Shown here: positions 24,846 through 32,561 of the stretch, one piece after another
Layout: every line of letters starts with the position of its first letter
How positions within the stretch are numbered: the stretch's first letter is position 1
Source of the DNA: Pseudarthrobacter cellobiosi
Lineage (GTDB): Bacteria; Actinomycetota; Actinomycetes; Actinomycetales; Micrococcaceae
DNA length: 64,000 nt
Reading direction: 5' to 3'
NCBI RefSeq assembly: GCF_023913755.1
Contig: NZ_JAMXBJ010000033.1
Coordinates: 8,008-72,007 of the forward strand
Notes under the pieces: generated by a model
Seen by the model: the letters and a program-made list of their open reading frames with translations, nothing else
Database searches by the model: none
Told to the model about the DNA's origin: nothing
Translations under genes and position numbers: made by a program

Positions 24846-27113
24846 ATGACTAACCAGGACATCCTCCAGCAGCCCGTAACCCGGGTGATTGAACTCGACA
24901 TCGAAGGCATGACCTGCGCCTCCTGCGTCGGACGCATCGAGCGTAAACTCGGCCGGCTCGACGGCGTTAACGCGAGCGTAAACCTCCCCCTCGAATCAGC
25001 CGCCGTCACCGTTCCCTCAGGCATCACCGACCAGCAGATCATCGACACGGTCAACGCGACCGGCTACACCGCCCGGCTGAAGACGCACGGCATCATTGCG
25101 GTGCCCATCCCCGATACCCCGCAGGAAGGGCGACCGGCCGACGACCACGGACAAATCCGCCGCGGCCGCAAGCCAGACACGTTGTTGCTCCGCCTGATAG
25201 TGGCCATCGTCCTGACCATCCCGGTCGTGCTCATCGCCATGGTCCCGCCCTTGCATTTCCCGAACTGGGGGTGGGTCATCGGCGCGCTGACGCTGCCCGT
25301 GTGGGCATGGTCGGCCTGGCCGTTCCACCGCGCGGCGGCGATCAACGCCCGCCACCTGGCATCCACCATGGACACCCTCGTGTCGATCGGCATAACCGCA
25401 GCGTTCCTGTTCTCCACCTACACGCTGGTAAGCAATCCGGAACTGACTGCCGACCCGGAGCATGCGGGCGAGGTGCCGCTGTACTACGAGGTGACCGCTA
25501 TCGTGGCCACATTCCTGTTACTGGGCCGCTATCTGGAGCGTCGTGCCAAGGAGAAGGCCGGCGACGCCCTCAAGGCGCTCCTGGGCCTCGGCGCCAAGGA
25601 CGCCACCGTGATCCGCGACGGGGCTGAAGTCAAGCTTCCGATTGAAGACCTCGTGCACGGCGACATATTCATCGTGCGGCCGGGCGAAAAGATCGCCACG
25701 GATGGTGTCGTCACGGAGGGCCACGGCGCAGTCGACGCCTCTCTCATCACCGGCGAATCGCTTCCCATCGAGGTTGTGCCCGGCGACGCCGTCACCGGTG
25801 CCACCATCAATACCGACGGCCGACTACTGGTCCGCGCCACCAGGGTCGGCAGCGAAACCACCCTGGCCCAGATGGGACGGCTGGTCAGCCAGGCCCAGAG
25901 CGGCAAGGCGCGCATCGCCCGCCTGGCGGACCGGATCAGTTCCGTGTTCGTGCCGATCGTCCTGGGAATCGCCGTACTCTCCTTCATCCTCTGGGCTGCG
26001 GTAGCGGGCGATGTCCGGGGCGGATTCGTCGCTGCCGTCACTGTCCTCATCATCGCCTGCCCCTGCGCCCTGGGACTGGCCACACCCACAGCCATGCTCA
26101 CAGGATCGGGCCGGGCAGCACAGCTGGGCATCCTGATCAAAGGCCCGCAGATCCTCGAGGACACCCGCACCGTGAACACCGTCCTGCTCGACAAGACCGG
26201 CACGGTGACGACCGGCAAGCTCGCCGTGGGCAGGATCATAACCCTGGGCTCCCTGGGGGAAGAGGAGGGTCTGCACCTGGCTGGATCGGTCGAAGCGGCC
26301 AGCGAACATCCCATCGCCCGCGCCATCGCAGCCGCTGCCGCGGCACGTGCTCCACTCTCCCCCGTGAACGCCTTCCGGAGCGCGGCCGGCGGCGGCGTGC
26401 GTGGCAGCGTCAACGGCACCCTCGTGGTAGCCGGCAAGGCCCGCTGGCTTGAGGAGAATGGCATCTTCCCCAGCGCCGCGCACAGGGCCCGGTTGCGGGA
26501 GGAACAGGCCACCGGCGCTACGGCCATCTGGGTCGCCGTGGACGGCAACGTCGAATGCATCATCAACCTGCAGGACTCGGTCAAAGACGGGTCAGCGGCC
26601 GCCATCGCCAAACTCAAAGAGCTGGGGCTGCGGCCGATCCTGCTCACCGGCGACAACGCCGCCGTCGCAGCCACGGTCGCGGCCACAGTGGGAATCTCAG
26701 CCGAGGACGTCTTCGCGGATGTCCTACCGGAGGGCAAGGTAGACGCGGTCAAGAAACTGCAGGCCTCGGGCGCCATCGTCGCGATGGTCGGCGACGGCGT
26801 CAACGACGCCGCCGCCCTGGCCCAAGCCGACCTCGGAATCGCGATGGGCTCCGGGACGGACGTGGCCATCGAGGCCGCCGACCTGACCGTCATGGGCAGT
26901 GAGCTCGCCCAGGTCGCCACCGCCATCGAACTTTCCCGGAAGACGCTGTCGACCATCAAAGCCAACCTGTTCTGGGCGTTCTTCTACAACGCCATCGGCA
27001 TACCCGTCGCGGCCCTTGGCCTGCTCAACCCGATCATCGCGGGAGCCGCCATGGCCTTCAGCTCCGTACTGGTCGTCGGTAACTCACTCCGCCTGAGGAG
27101 ATTCCGCAAGTAG
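24846..27113 (+). CDS. copA: CopA Cu+-exporting P-type ATPase
   Basis: A 755-residue P1B-1 ATPase. One N-terminal HMA domain has GMTCASC (residues 21-27). Eight TM helices are expected. Phosphatase loop TGES is near 302, transport motif [11 protein letters not shown] near 405 (CPC), phosphorylation site DKTG near 449, and GDGVNDAAAL near 648. It pumps Cu+ from the cytosol. It is the last gene of the csoR-copZ-copA operon. Length and motifs are complete. Base use is that of a well-adapted gene. Confidence 0.95.
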   Translation: MTNQDILQQPVTRVIELDIEGMTCASCVGRIERKLGRLDGVNASVNLPLESAAVTVPSGITDQQIIDTVNATGYTARLKTHGIIAVPIPDTPQEGRPADDHGQIRRGRKPDTLLLRLIVAIVLTIPVVLIAMVPPLHFPNWGWVIGALTLPVWAWSAWPFHRAAAINARHLASTMDTLVSIGITAAFLFSTYTLVSNPELTADPEHAGEVPLYYEVTAIVATFLLLGRYLERRAKEKAGDALKALLGLGAKDATVIRDGAEVKLPIEDLVHGDIFIVRPGEKIATDGVVTEGHGAVDASLITGESLPIEVVPGDAVTGATINTDGRLLVRATRVGSETTLAQMGRLVSQAQSGKARIARLADRISSVFVPIVLGIAVLSFILWAAVAGDVRGGFVAAVTVLIIACPCALGLATPTAMLTGSGRAAQLGILIKGPQILEDTRTVNTVLLDKTGTVTTGKLAVGRIITLGSLGEEEGLHLAGSVEAASEHPIARAIAAAAAARAPLSPVNAFRSAAGGGVRGSVNGTLVVAGKARWLEENGIFPSAAHRARLREEQATGATAIWVAVDGNVECIINLQDSVKDGSAAAIAKLKELGLRPILLTGDNAAVAATVAATVGISAEDVFADVLPEGKVDAVKKLQASGAIVAMVGDGVNDAAALAQADLGIAMGSGTDVAIEAADLTVMGSELAQVATAIELSRKTLSTIKANLFWAFFYNAIGIPVAALGLLNPIIAGAAMAFSSVLVVGNSLRLRRFRK

Positions 27114-27136
27114 GACGCAGGGTCGGCGCCGCCGGA

Positions 27137-27466
27137 TCAATGACCGCCACAGTGAGCCCCACGGACGCCCATCACAAGACCGGCAAAGGCCAGACGCGCC
27201 CGCTGCCACCGTAGGACCTTCGCCTCCGGCCCGCTCAGTGATTCCGGCGGCGTGTTGACGTTGCCGATCGCCCCTACAGCTTGTGCCTCCTTCGGCGTCA
27301 GGACGGCCAGCAGGTCGGGCAGCCAGGCGATTTCGGTCACGGCCGCCGCGCAATTACTGCACCCGGCCAGGTGCAGCTCATATTCACGTCGCTCGGAGGG
27401 AATCAAGGACCCAAGAACATAGACGGGGGCCCACTGGCGGTACTTATCTGTCACGTTCGGGTTCAC
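27137..27466 (-). CDS. anti-sigma factor-like zinc-finger protein, truncated
   Basis: A 109-residue protein beginning VNPNVTDKYRQWAPVYVLGSL with the ZAS/zf-HC2 motif ERREYELHLAGCSNCAAAV (HxxxCxxC) and WLPDLLAVL. Family members hold an ECF sigma factor at the membrane. Here the usual TM helix and outer domain are missing: the chain ends RLAFAGLVMGVRGAHCGGH, and no sigma factor gene is adjacent. GTG 27466 with GAGG upstream is the best start. It is probably a decayed orphan. Confidence 0.55.
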   Translation of the reverse strand: MNPNVTDKYRQWAPVYVLGSLIPSERREYELHLAGCSNCAAAVTEIAWLPDLLAVLTPKEAQAVGAIGNVNTPPESLSGPEAKVLRWQRARLAFAGLVMGVRGAHCGGH

Positions 27467-27876
27467 AGAGTCAACCTCACTACTACAACTACAACGACGC
27501 AGCACATGACGCCTTCCCGACGTCACGGCCGCCTCCACAACCAATCCCCGGATTTCCGAGGGCAAGGCCAGACCAACCAAGAGTCCGAGGTCGCCGCTAA
27601 ATCCCCATGACGAACCGCCATGACGCCGGCGCATACGCCTCGCGAAGCGAAAGCAGCAGCCCAGCCTGCTAACTACGAATGATCACCCCTGAACCTAAGA
27701 CGACGCCGGACAGTCATTGGTTCACCTCGGCTCATAACAGCGGCCCTCCCATCCCGTTCACGCCGTTGATACGGTCGCAGGCAACGGATGGACGAATCCA
27801 CGCCCGCCCTCGGGATCGCCGTGGCGTAATGAAGTGGGCCGCCCGGGATCATTTGAAAAGTCATCCGCCGCTTGGC
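27467..27876. other. intergenic stretch
   Basis: No supported gene; short frames lack ribosome sites and family features. The right end leads into the paired operators at 27877 and 27901. Confidence 0.45.
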
Positions 27877-27893
27877 TACTATGTCATTTAGTA
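27877..27893. promoter_or_regulatory. BlaI-type operator (pair, site 1)
   Basis: TACTAT-gtcat-TTAGTA, one mismatch. First of two sites before the Met-rich peptide gene. Confidence 0.65.
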
Positions 27894-27900
27894 ACTAGGC

Positions 27901-27917
27901 TACTATGTCAGGTAGTA
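27901..27917. promoter_or_regulatory. BlaI-type operator (pair, site 2)
   Basis: TACTAT-gtcag-GTAGTA, one mismatch. Centre-to-centre distance to site 1 is 24 bp, as in the copC/ccdA-like divergent promoter. It ends 18 bp before the start at 27935. Confidence 0.65.
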
Positions 27918-27934
27918 AATCGAAGGGATGCATG

Positions 27935-28168
27935 ATGTTCATACGTACTTCCGTAGTGGTGGCCGCAACGGCAGCTGCATTGGCTGCAGGGGCCGTCATA
28001 GCAGTACCGGCGGTTGCGGCCGCAACCCCGCGTCCAGCAGCAGTGGCTTCCGAAGAGGGCAACCCCGGCATGGCGCGCATGCACGAACTTATGACCGAGG
28101 GCAACCCCGGCATGGCGCGCATGCACGAACTTATGATGGCCCCCACCGACACCACTGGACGAAACTGA
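27935..28168 (+). CDS. small exported Met-rich peptide with tandem repeat
   Basis: A 77-residue protein: a signal peptide (MFIRTSVVVAATAAALAAGAVIAVPAVAA), a short linker, then two copies of EGNPGMARMHELM(T/M) and a short end. Met and His spacing suits Cu+/Ag+ binding (inference). ATG 27935 is preferred to ATG 27932 because of its distance from GAAGGG. The repeat motif is shared with the protein at 6955. It is followed two bases later by a mini membrane-protein gene, and two BlaI-type operators lie upstream. Confidence 0.65.
   Translation: MFIRTSVVVAATAAALAAGAVIAVPAVAAATPRPAAVASEEGNPGMARMHELMTEGNPGMARMHELMMAPTDTTGRN
28055..28138. repeat. 42-bp tandem duplication inside the Met-rich gene
   Basis: Units 28055-28096 and 28097-28138 are identical except at the last codon positions, so the duplication is recent. 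It doubles the MARMHELM motif in frame. Confidence 0.9.
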
Positions 28169-28170
28169 CG

Positions 28171-28398
28171 ATGACTAAGGCGTTGTATGCAGTACCGCTG
28201 CTGGCTGGCCCTGTGGCCATCGGGCTGCTGATGTCGTTCATGATGAGAGGCGAAAGGGGTGCTTCGCCGGACGACTCCGCCGCCCCGGGCGAGGCCCAGC
28301 ACCTTCGCTCAGAGACCGAACGCAGCCGCACCCCCCAACAGCAGGACGACGCCACCACTCGTGATGCCGTCGATCCAAGTGATGAATACGTCATTTGA
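28171..28398 (+). CDS. small single-pass membrane protein
   Basis: A 75-residue protein with one N-terminal TM helix (LYAVPLLAGPVAIGLLMSFMMRG) and a polar cytosolic tail rich in Glu, Ser and Asp. It starts 2 bp after the Met-rich peptide gene, so they are coexpressed. It resembles the protein at 13501 and probably the truncated frame at 7299. The function is unknown; it may localise or receive metal from the exported peptide. Confidence 0.6.
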   Translation: MTKALYAVPLLAGPVAIGLLMSFMMRGERGASPDDSAAPGEAQHLRSETERSRTPQQQDDATTRDAVDPSDEYVI

Positions 28399-28420
28399 CG
28401 CCTAGACCACAGTTACACGG

Positions 28421-28465
28421 GGCCTGTGGCCCGGAATCGTTGGGATTCCGAGCCACAGGCCTTTC
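28421..28465. terminator. rho-independent-like terminator
   Basis: A long stem GGCCTGTGGC...GCCACAGGCC with a nested CGGAATC/GATTCCG stem is followed by CTTTCC. It ends the 27935-28398 operon. Confidence 0.75.
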
Positions 28466-28570
28466 CTGCATCAACATTTGTAGCCGCTAAGAAAATAGTC
28501 TACTCATGGAAGATTCGGTTGATCTTTCGGTTCTTCGGGGGTCCGGGACCAAGGCGCGGAAAAGTAGGAC

Positions 28571-28680
28571 GATTGGCGGCTTCTTCGCAGATACCAGCAA
28601 TCTTGCATCCTGCTGGTTGCGATCTCGCTGGCGATGTTTACCGGCTTCGTATCGCTCCTTTCCCCTGCATCGTGGGCCGA
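28571..28680 (+). pseudogene. decayed ccdA 5' remnant
   Basis: The first frame reads IGGFFADTSN. After a shift, a second frame reads ILLVAISLAMFTGFVSLLSP, where the CcdA active-site SPCIV would be restored by one inserted base (TCCCC-TGCATCGTG). The segments align with the N-termini of the CcdA genes at 54402 and 63890 (IGGYFAEMVQSGALLVAMPL). Everything downstream of TM1 is gone. Confidence 0.7.
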
Positions 28681-28739
28681 CAGTCACGGCCACAAGGGTA
28701 TTCTTGCCCCCTGTCTCACATCGATCCCTGGAGTTACCC

Positions 28740-29621
28740 GTGACCTTCCCGTCCATGTTCCGTATCCGGTCGGCAGCATTCGTCACCGCCGGCACCATTC
28801 TGGTACTCGCGCTGTCGGCTTGCCTTCCCGCCTCCGGCCCGACCGAGCCGACCCAGACCAGCAGCGCCGCCAGCGGCCTTCCCAGCGCCCACATCCACGG
28901 CCTCACCGTCAACGGCGAAACGGACCAGGTACTCCTGGCTACCCACGACGGCCTGTTCGACGTCACGAAGGAACCCGCCGTCAAAATCGGGGCCACCAAT
29001 GACCTGATGGGCTTCACCTCAGGCAAGGACCAGGGCGTTTACTATGCATCCGGCCACCCCGGGAAAGGCTCCAACCTTCCCAACCCGCTCGGTCTGGTCA
29101 GATCCACCGACGGCGGCAAAACATGGGAACAGCTCTCCCGGCAAGGCGAATCGGACTTCCACGCCCTGACCGTCAGCAAGTCCGGGATCGTGGCCTTCGA
29201 CGGGACCCTGCGCACGAGCCCGGACGGCAAAACCTGGACGACAGTGGCCGCCGACTTTAGCCCGGCCGTTCTGGCCGGAAACCCCACCAGCGACACCGTT
29301 TTGGCCACCACCCCTGACGGACTGCGGCGGGCAACCGACGGCGGTGCCACCTGGACGCTCGACCCTTCCGCACCCGTAATCCAGTTCGCCGCCTTCGCCA
29401 CCCCCACAGAGGCCGTCGGGGTCCAACCCGACGGTGCGGTCCACCACTCCGCCGACGGCGGAGCAACCTGGACGCCAAAAGGCCGGATCACCGGCGAAGT
29501 CCAGGCCATTACCGCGGCGAAAGACTCCGACGGAAAACTCCGGATCTGGGCCGCCACCGCCGACGGGATCCTGACATCAACCGACGGCGGCGAGACATTC
29601 CGGGACTCCGATCCAAAATAA
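28740..29621 (+). CDS. BNR/Asp-box lipoprotein (F510_1955-type glycosylhydrolase family)
   Basis: A 293-residue exported protein. The signal sequence ends in lipobox ALSAC. The rest is a beta-propeller-like chain with Asp-box motifs: [54 protein letters not shown], and a conserved start [22 protein letters not shown]. Proteins of this family are labelled glycosylhydrolases, but no catalytic residues can be assigned and the role is unknown. GTG 28740 is chosen because CTGGAG precedes it, matching the paralogue at 53507, which is about 75% similar by eye. It sits directly behind a ccdA remnant. Confidence 0.8.
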   Translation: MTFPSMFRIRSAAFVTAGTILVLALSACLPASGPTEPTQTSSAASGLPSAHIHGLTVNGETDQVLLATHDGLFDVTKEPAVKIGATNDLMGFTSGKDQGVYYASGHPGKGSNLPNPLGLVRSTDGGKTWEQLSRQGESDFHALTVSKSGIVAFDGTLRTSPDGKTWTTVAADFSPAVLAGNPTSDTVLATTPDGLRRATDGGATWTLDPSAPVIQFAAFATPTEAVGVQPDGAVHHSADGGATWTPKGRITGEVQAITAAKDSDGKLRIWAATADGILTSTDGGETFRDSDPK

Positions 29622-29722
29622 CCCACCCGCTCCCGGCCATCCGCCTTGCCAGTCACGGTCACGGCCAGGCCGTCCTGATCTGACTTACGCTGGACCCATC
29701 AGGATCCGCCCCAAAATGGGCG

Positions 29723-29970
29723 ATGGAAACCGTCGGGCACCCGGTCACGGATCTGGACTGCGCCGACCCAACTAACGCCTTTGACTTTGCTCACAACCCC
29801 GAGCTGGCAGCCAGCCTTGCCCGCCTCGCCGCCGAGGAATACGGCTGCTGCTCATTCTTCGACTTCACCATCGCCGTAAATGCAGCCGGTCTGCGCTTGG
29901 AAGTCCGCGCCCCATCCCAAGCGAAGGATGCCCTCCACCTGGTCTTCGGGGGCCCCTGGCGAACCTCAGC
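29723..29970 (+). pseudogene. C-terminal fragment of a MerR-like regulator
   Basis: The frame HPVTDLDCADPTNAFDFAHN through LARLAAEEYGCCSFFDFTI to LRLEVRAPSQAKDALHLVFG matches the C-terminal domain found behind the DNA-binding half in some actinobacterial MerR-family metal regulators, with its EQACCPFFDF signature. The helix-turn-helix half is missing. No promoter or start supports expression. It may have regulated the decayed genes around it. Confidence 0.5.
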
Positions 29971-30005
29971 CAAGAAACAACCAGGGCGGTTAGTAATTGG
30001 GACAG

Positions 30006-30175
30006 CTATTTCGTTGCGTCCTCAAGCAGTTGGAGGAACTGGGATTCGCTGTTCAGGGTGAGCTTTTCCCCGTTGAGGAAGAACGTGGGGGTTCCGGTGA
30101 TAGCCGAGGGCTTTGCCCTCGGCTACGTCTTTACGGATGAGTGTGTCGAGTGTTCTTGGCCCCGGCGTGACGGTC
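30006..30175 (-). pseudogene. 3' fragment of DsbA-like gene, frameshifted
   Basis: On the minus strand TLIRKDVAEGKALG is followed, after dropping one base, by ITGTPTFFLNGEKLTLNSES and a stop at 30006. This is the end of the DsbA-like protein intact at 45485 (IRKDIADGKALGVSGTPTFFLNGEKLTLN). The active-site half is missing. Confidence 0.8.
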
Positions 30176-30318
30176 ATACTCGGCTCCACCTAGGTCTGTT
30201 CGCCCCGGGTCCCGTCTGCCGGTCATGGGGCGATGTGGGTGGGTAGACTGGCCGGAGGTGAGCCGGGAAGTCTGGTCGGCATGTTCTTTGTCGAGCCAAA
30301 TTTTTAGGACACACCTTC

Positions 30319-31662
30319 ATGAATAAGAATCCGACTGCTCCTCCGCGTTCCTCCGTTTTGGGGCGGGGAAGCTACGGCGAAGTGCTGCGCATCGGCGAGA
30401 TCCTGCGGAAGGAAACCGTTGGCGGCATCTTGTTGGTCGCCGCGGCGGTCATTGCCCTGATCTGGGCCAATTCCCCGGTTTCCGATAGCTACTTCGCGTT
30501 GCGCGACTTCCGCATCGGTTTCGAGCCGTGGCATCTGGAACTCAGTCTGGGCGCCTGGGCTGCCGACGGATTGTTGGCGATCTTTTTCTTTCTTGTGGGG
30601 CTGGAACTCAAACGTGAGTTCGTGGCCGGAGACCTTCGCCAATTCAGTAAATCCGTGGTGCCCATCGCAGCGGCCGTCGGAGGTGTGGCAGTCCCTGCAG
30701 TTATTTATGCGCTCATCAATCTCACCAGTCCTGAGACCCTGCAGGGCTGGGCTATCCCTACGGCAACGGATATCGCCTTTGCCGTGGCTGTGTTGGCGAT
30801 CATCGGTTCGCACCTGCCCAATGCGCTGCGGATCTTCCTGCTGACTTTGGCCGTGGTCGATGACCTCCTGGCCATCTGCATCATCGCGGTGTTCTATTCC
30901 AGCGACATCCAAGCCGGGCCGCTGCTGCTGGCCCTCATTCCGCTGGCGGTTTACACCTTCCTGGCCCAGAAGTACCGCCGGTTCTTTGGCACCAGACCTG
31001 CTGCGGCGTGGGTGATCCTTCTTCCCCTGGGCGTGATCACCTGGGGATTGGTGCATGCCTCCGGTATCCATGCCACCGTCGCCGGCGTGCTGCTGGGGTT
31101 CGCCATTCCGGTGATCCGGTCCCAGGCCAGCGGCGGCCCCTCTGCGGGTCCTGGCCTCTCTGAGATTTTCGAACACCGGTTCCGGCCGATTTCCGCCGGG
31201 ATCGCGGTCCCTGTTTTTGCTTTCTTCTCCGCCGGTGTCGCAGTGGGTGGCTGGGACGGTCTGATTTCGGCCGTGACTGATCCTGTAGCCATCGGCATCA
31301 TCGTGGCGTTGGTGTTGGGCAAACCGGTCGGGATCATGGGCACCACTTGGCTCCTCACAAAGGCCACCAGAGCGTCCCTGGACCGGTCCTTGAAGTGGAT
31401 TGATGTATTCGGGGTGTCCCTTTTAGCCGGGATCGGCTTCACAGTTTCGCTCCTCGTGGCGGAGCTGAGCTTCGGACAGGGCAGCGCCCACGATGACCAC
31501 GCCAAGGTAGGAATCCTCGCCGCGTCGCTGCTGGCCGCACTCCTGGCGGCGGCAGTGCTGGGCACCCGGAACCGTCAGTACCGTGCCGTGGAGGCGGAAG
31601 AGGCCATCGACACTGACCAGGACGGCATCCCGGACGTTTACGAAGAAGACCGCCGCCCGTGA
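30319..31662 (+). CDS. nhaA: NhaA Na+/H+ antiporter
   Basis: A 447-residue membrane protein with about 11-12 TM helices. It shows [18 protein letters not shown], the [16 protein letters not shown] segment, and [16 protein letters not shown] with the paired Asp that carry Na+/H+ exchange. It exports Na+ in return for protons and supports pH and salt tolerance. The C-terminal tail (about 50 residues, ending [16 protein letters not shown]) is longer than in E. coli NhaA. It is monocistronic. Base use is somewhat less GC-biased at third positions than the metal genes. Confidence 0.95.
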   Translation: MNKNPTAPPRSSVLGRGSYGEVLRIGEILRKETVGGILLVAAAVIALIWANSPVSDSYFALRDFRIGFEPWHLELSLGAWAADGLLAIFFFLVGLELKREFVAGDLRQFSKSVVPIAAAVGGVAVPAVIYALINLTSPETLQGWAIPTATDIAFAVAVLAIIGSHLPNALRIFLLTLAVVDDLLAICIIAVFYSSDIQAGPLLLALIPLAVYTFLAQKYRRFFGTRPAAAWVILLPLGVITWGLVHASGIHATVAGVLLGFAIPVIRSQASGGPSAGPGLSEIFEHRFRPISAGIAVPVFAFFSAGVAVGGWDGLISAVTDPVAIGIIVALVLGKPVGIMGTTWLLTKATRASLDRSLKWIDVFGVSLLAGIGFTVSLLVAELSFGQGSAHDDHAKVGILAASLLAALLAAAVLGTRNRQYRAVEAEEAIDTDQDGIPDVYEEDRRP

Positions 31663-31862
31663 CCTGAACCGGTCCACAGGGGACCCTTCAGGTTCAGGTG
31701 GCCGCGGGGTAGTGCGGACTCCCGTGCCTGAGAAAGCGCAGTCGATCCGGGGAACGCGCCGGGCTTGTTCTTCAGGACTTCCAATAGTGGCCTAACTGCA
31801 CCACGCGACACAACTCTTCCCACAGGGGAAGAATTCTGTATCTACGAAATACTTCCCCTCCC

Positions 31863-31877
31863 GGTAGTATTGTGCCT
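31863..31877 (+). promoter_or_regulatory. -10 element for a leaderless transcript
   Basis: TAGTAT lies about 8 bases before ATG 31878 and no ribosome site is present. This is the usual layout of leaderless actinobacterial mRNAs. Confidence 0.45.
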
Positions 31878-32561
31878 ATGGCTTCGAAATATGCAACGAC
31901 TAGTGAAGCTGCCGACCGACTGGGGGTCAGCGCCAGGCAGATCAGAAACATGGTCGCCCACGGACAGCTGGACGTCCTCGAAACTGCCAGCACCCTGCTG
32001 ATCACCACCGACTCCATCGCCAGGGCCGCCCAGATCCCTAGGCGGGCCGGAAGGGCATGGAGCCCCCGGGTCGCCTGGGCCGCCTTGGATCTTCTCGGCG
32101 GAGGAGAGGCAAAATGGCTCCAGCCCTCCGAGCGCTACCGGCTCCGCCAGTCCCTCAAGACCCGAAACGTGGATGAGCTCATGGCCGCGGCCCGGAACCG
32201 CGCCACCGCCAGACGATTCCGGGCAACCCCCGAAGCCGTCTTGAGACTCCGCGAGCATGTCGCAGCGACCGGCGGCACGGCAATGCTCAACCCTGACATC
32301 GCATCCCTCTTCGGGCTGGCTGGCGGCGGGGGCTTCATCGACGGCTACGTGCCGGCAGGAGTTGCCGATGAAATGGCTGCCGCCTACTACATGGAGGAAG
32401 ACCCCACAGGGAACGTCACCCTAAGAGAGGTCGAGTTCGAAGAGGCACTGAGCCTGGAAGTACCCATCGCCGCCATCGCCCTGGACCTCGCCGAGTCACT
32501 CGCGACGCGTGAACACTCCGCCGGTCGATCCGTCCTCAAGGAACTGCTGGCCCGTGGCTGA
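31878..32561 (+). CDS. helix-turn-helix antitoxin-like protein
   Basis: A 227-residue protein. An N-terminal excisionase-like HTH (YATTSEAADRLGVSARQIRNMVAHGQLDVLE) is followed by an all-helical domain of unknown fold (WLQPSERYRLRQSLKTRNVDELM). It overlaps the nucleotidyltransferase gene by 8 bp. This pairing matches MenAT/AbiE-type toxin-antitoxin operons, where the first gene represses the promoter and neutralises the toxin. There is no ribosome site; the message is probably leaderless. Confidence 0.65.
   Translation: MASKYATTSEAADRLGVSARQIRNMVAHGQLDVLETASTLLITTDSIARAAQIPRRAGRAWSPRVAWAALDLLGGGEAKWLQPSERYRLRQSLKTRNVDELMAAARNRATARRFRATPEAVLRLREHVAATGGTAMLNPDIASLFGLAGGGGFIDGYVPAGVADEMAAAYYMEEDPTGNVTLREVEFEEALSLEVPIAAIALDLAESLATREHSAGRSVLKELLARG

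Noticed and set aside
25529..26965. 478-codon minus-strand open frame opposite copA
   Set aside because: Ser/Thr/Arg-rich antisense shadow of the ATPase; no ribosome site or family.
27474..27492. ACTACTACAACTACAAC as an operator
   Set aside because: A simple CTA/ACA repeat without inverted symmetry.
28490..28502. ATAGTCTACT near the BNR lipoprotein as another BlaI-type site
   Set aside because: It lacks the 6-5-6 arrangement and has only one partial half-site.
30103..30125. hairpin AGCCGAGGGC-ttt-GCCCTCGGCT
   Set aside because: It lies inside the DsbA-like remnant, where its halves are codons of AEGKALG; more likely chance than a terminator, though a role before nhaA cannot be excluded.
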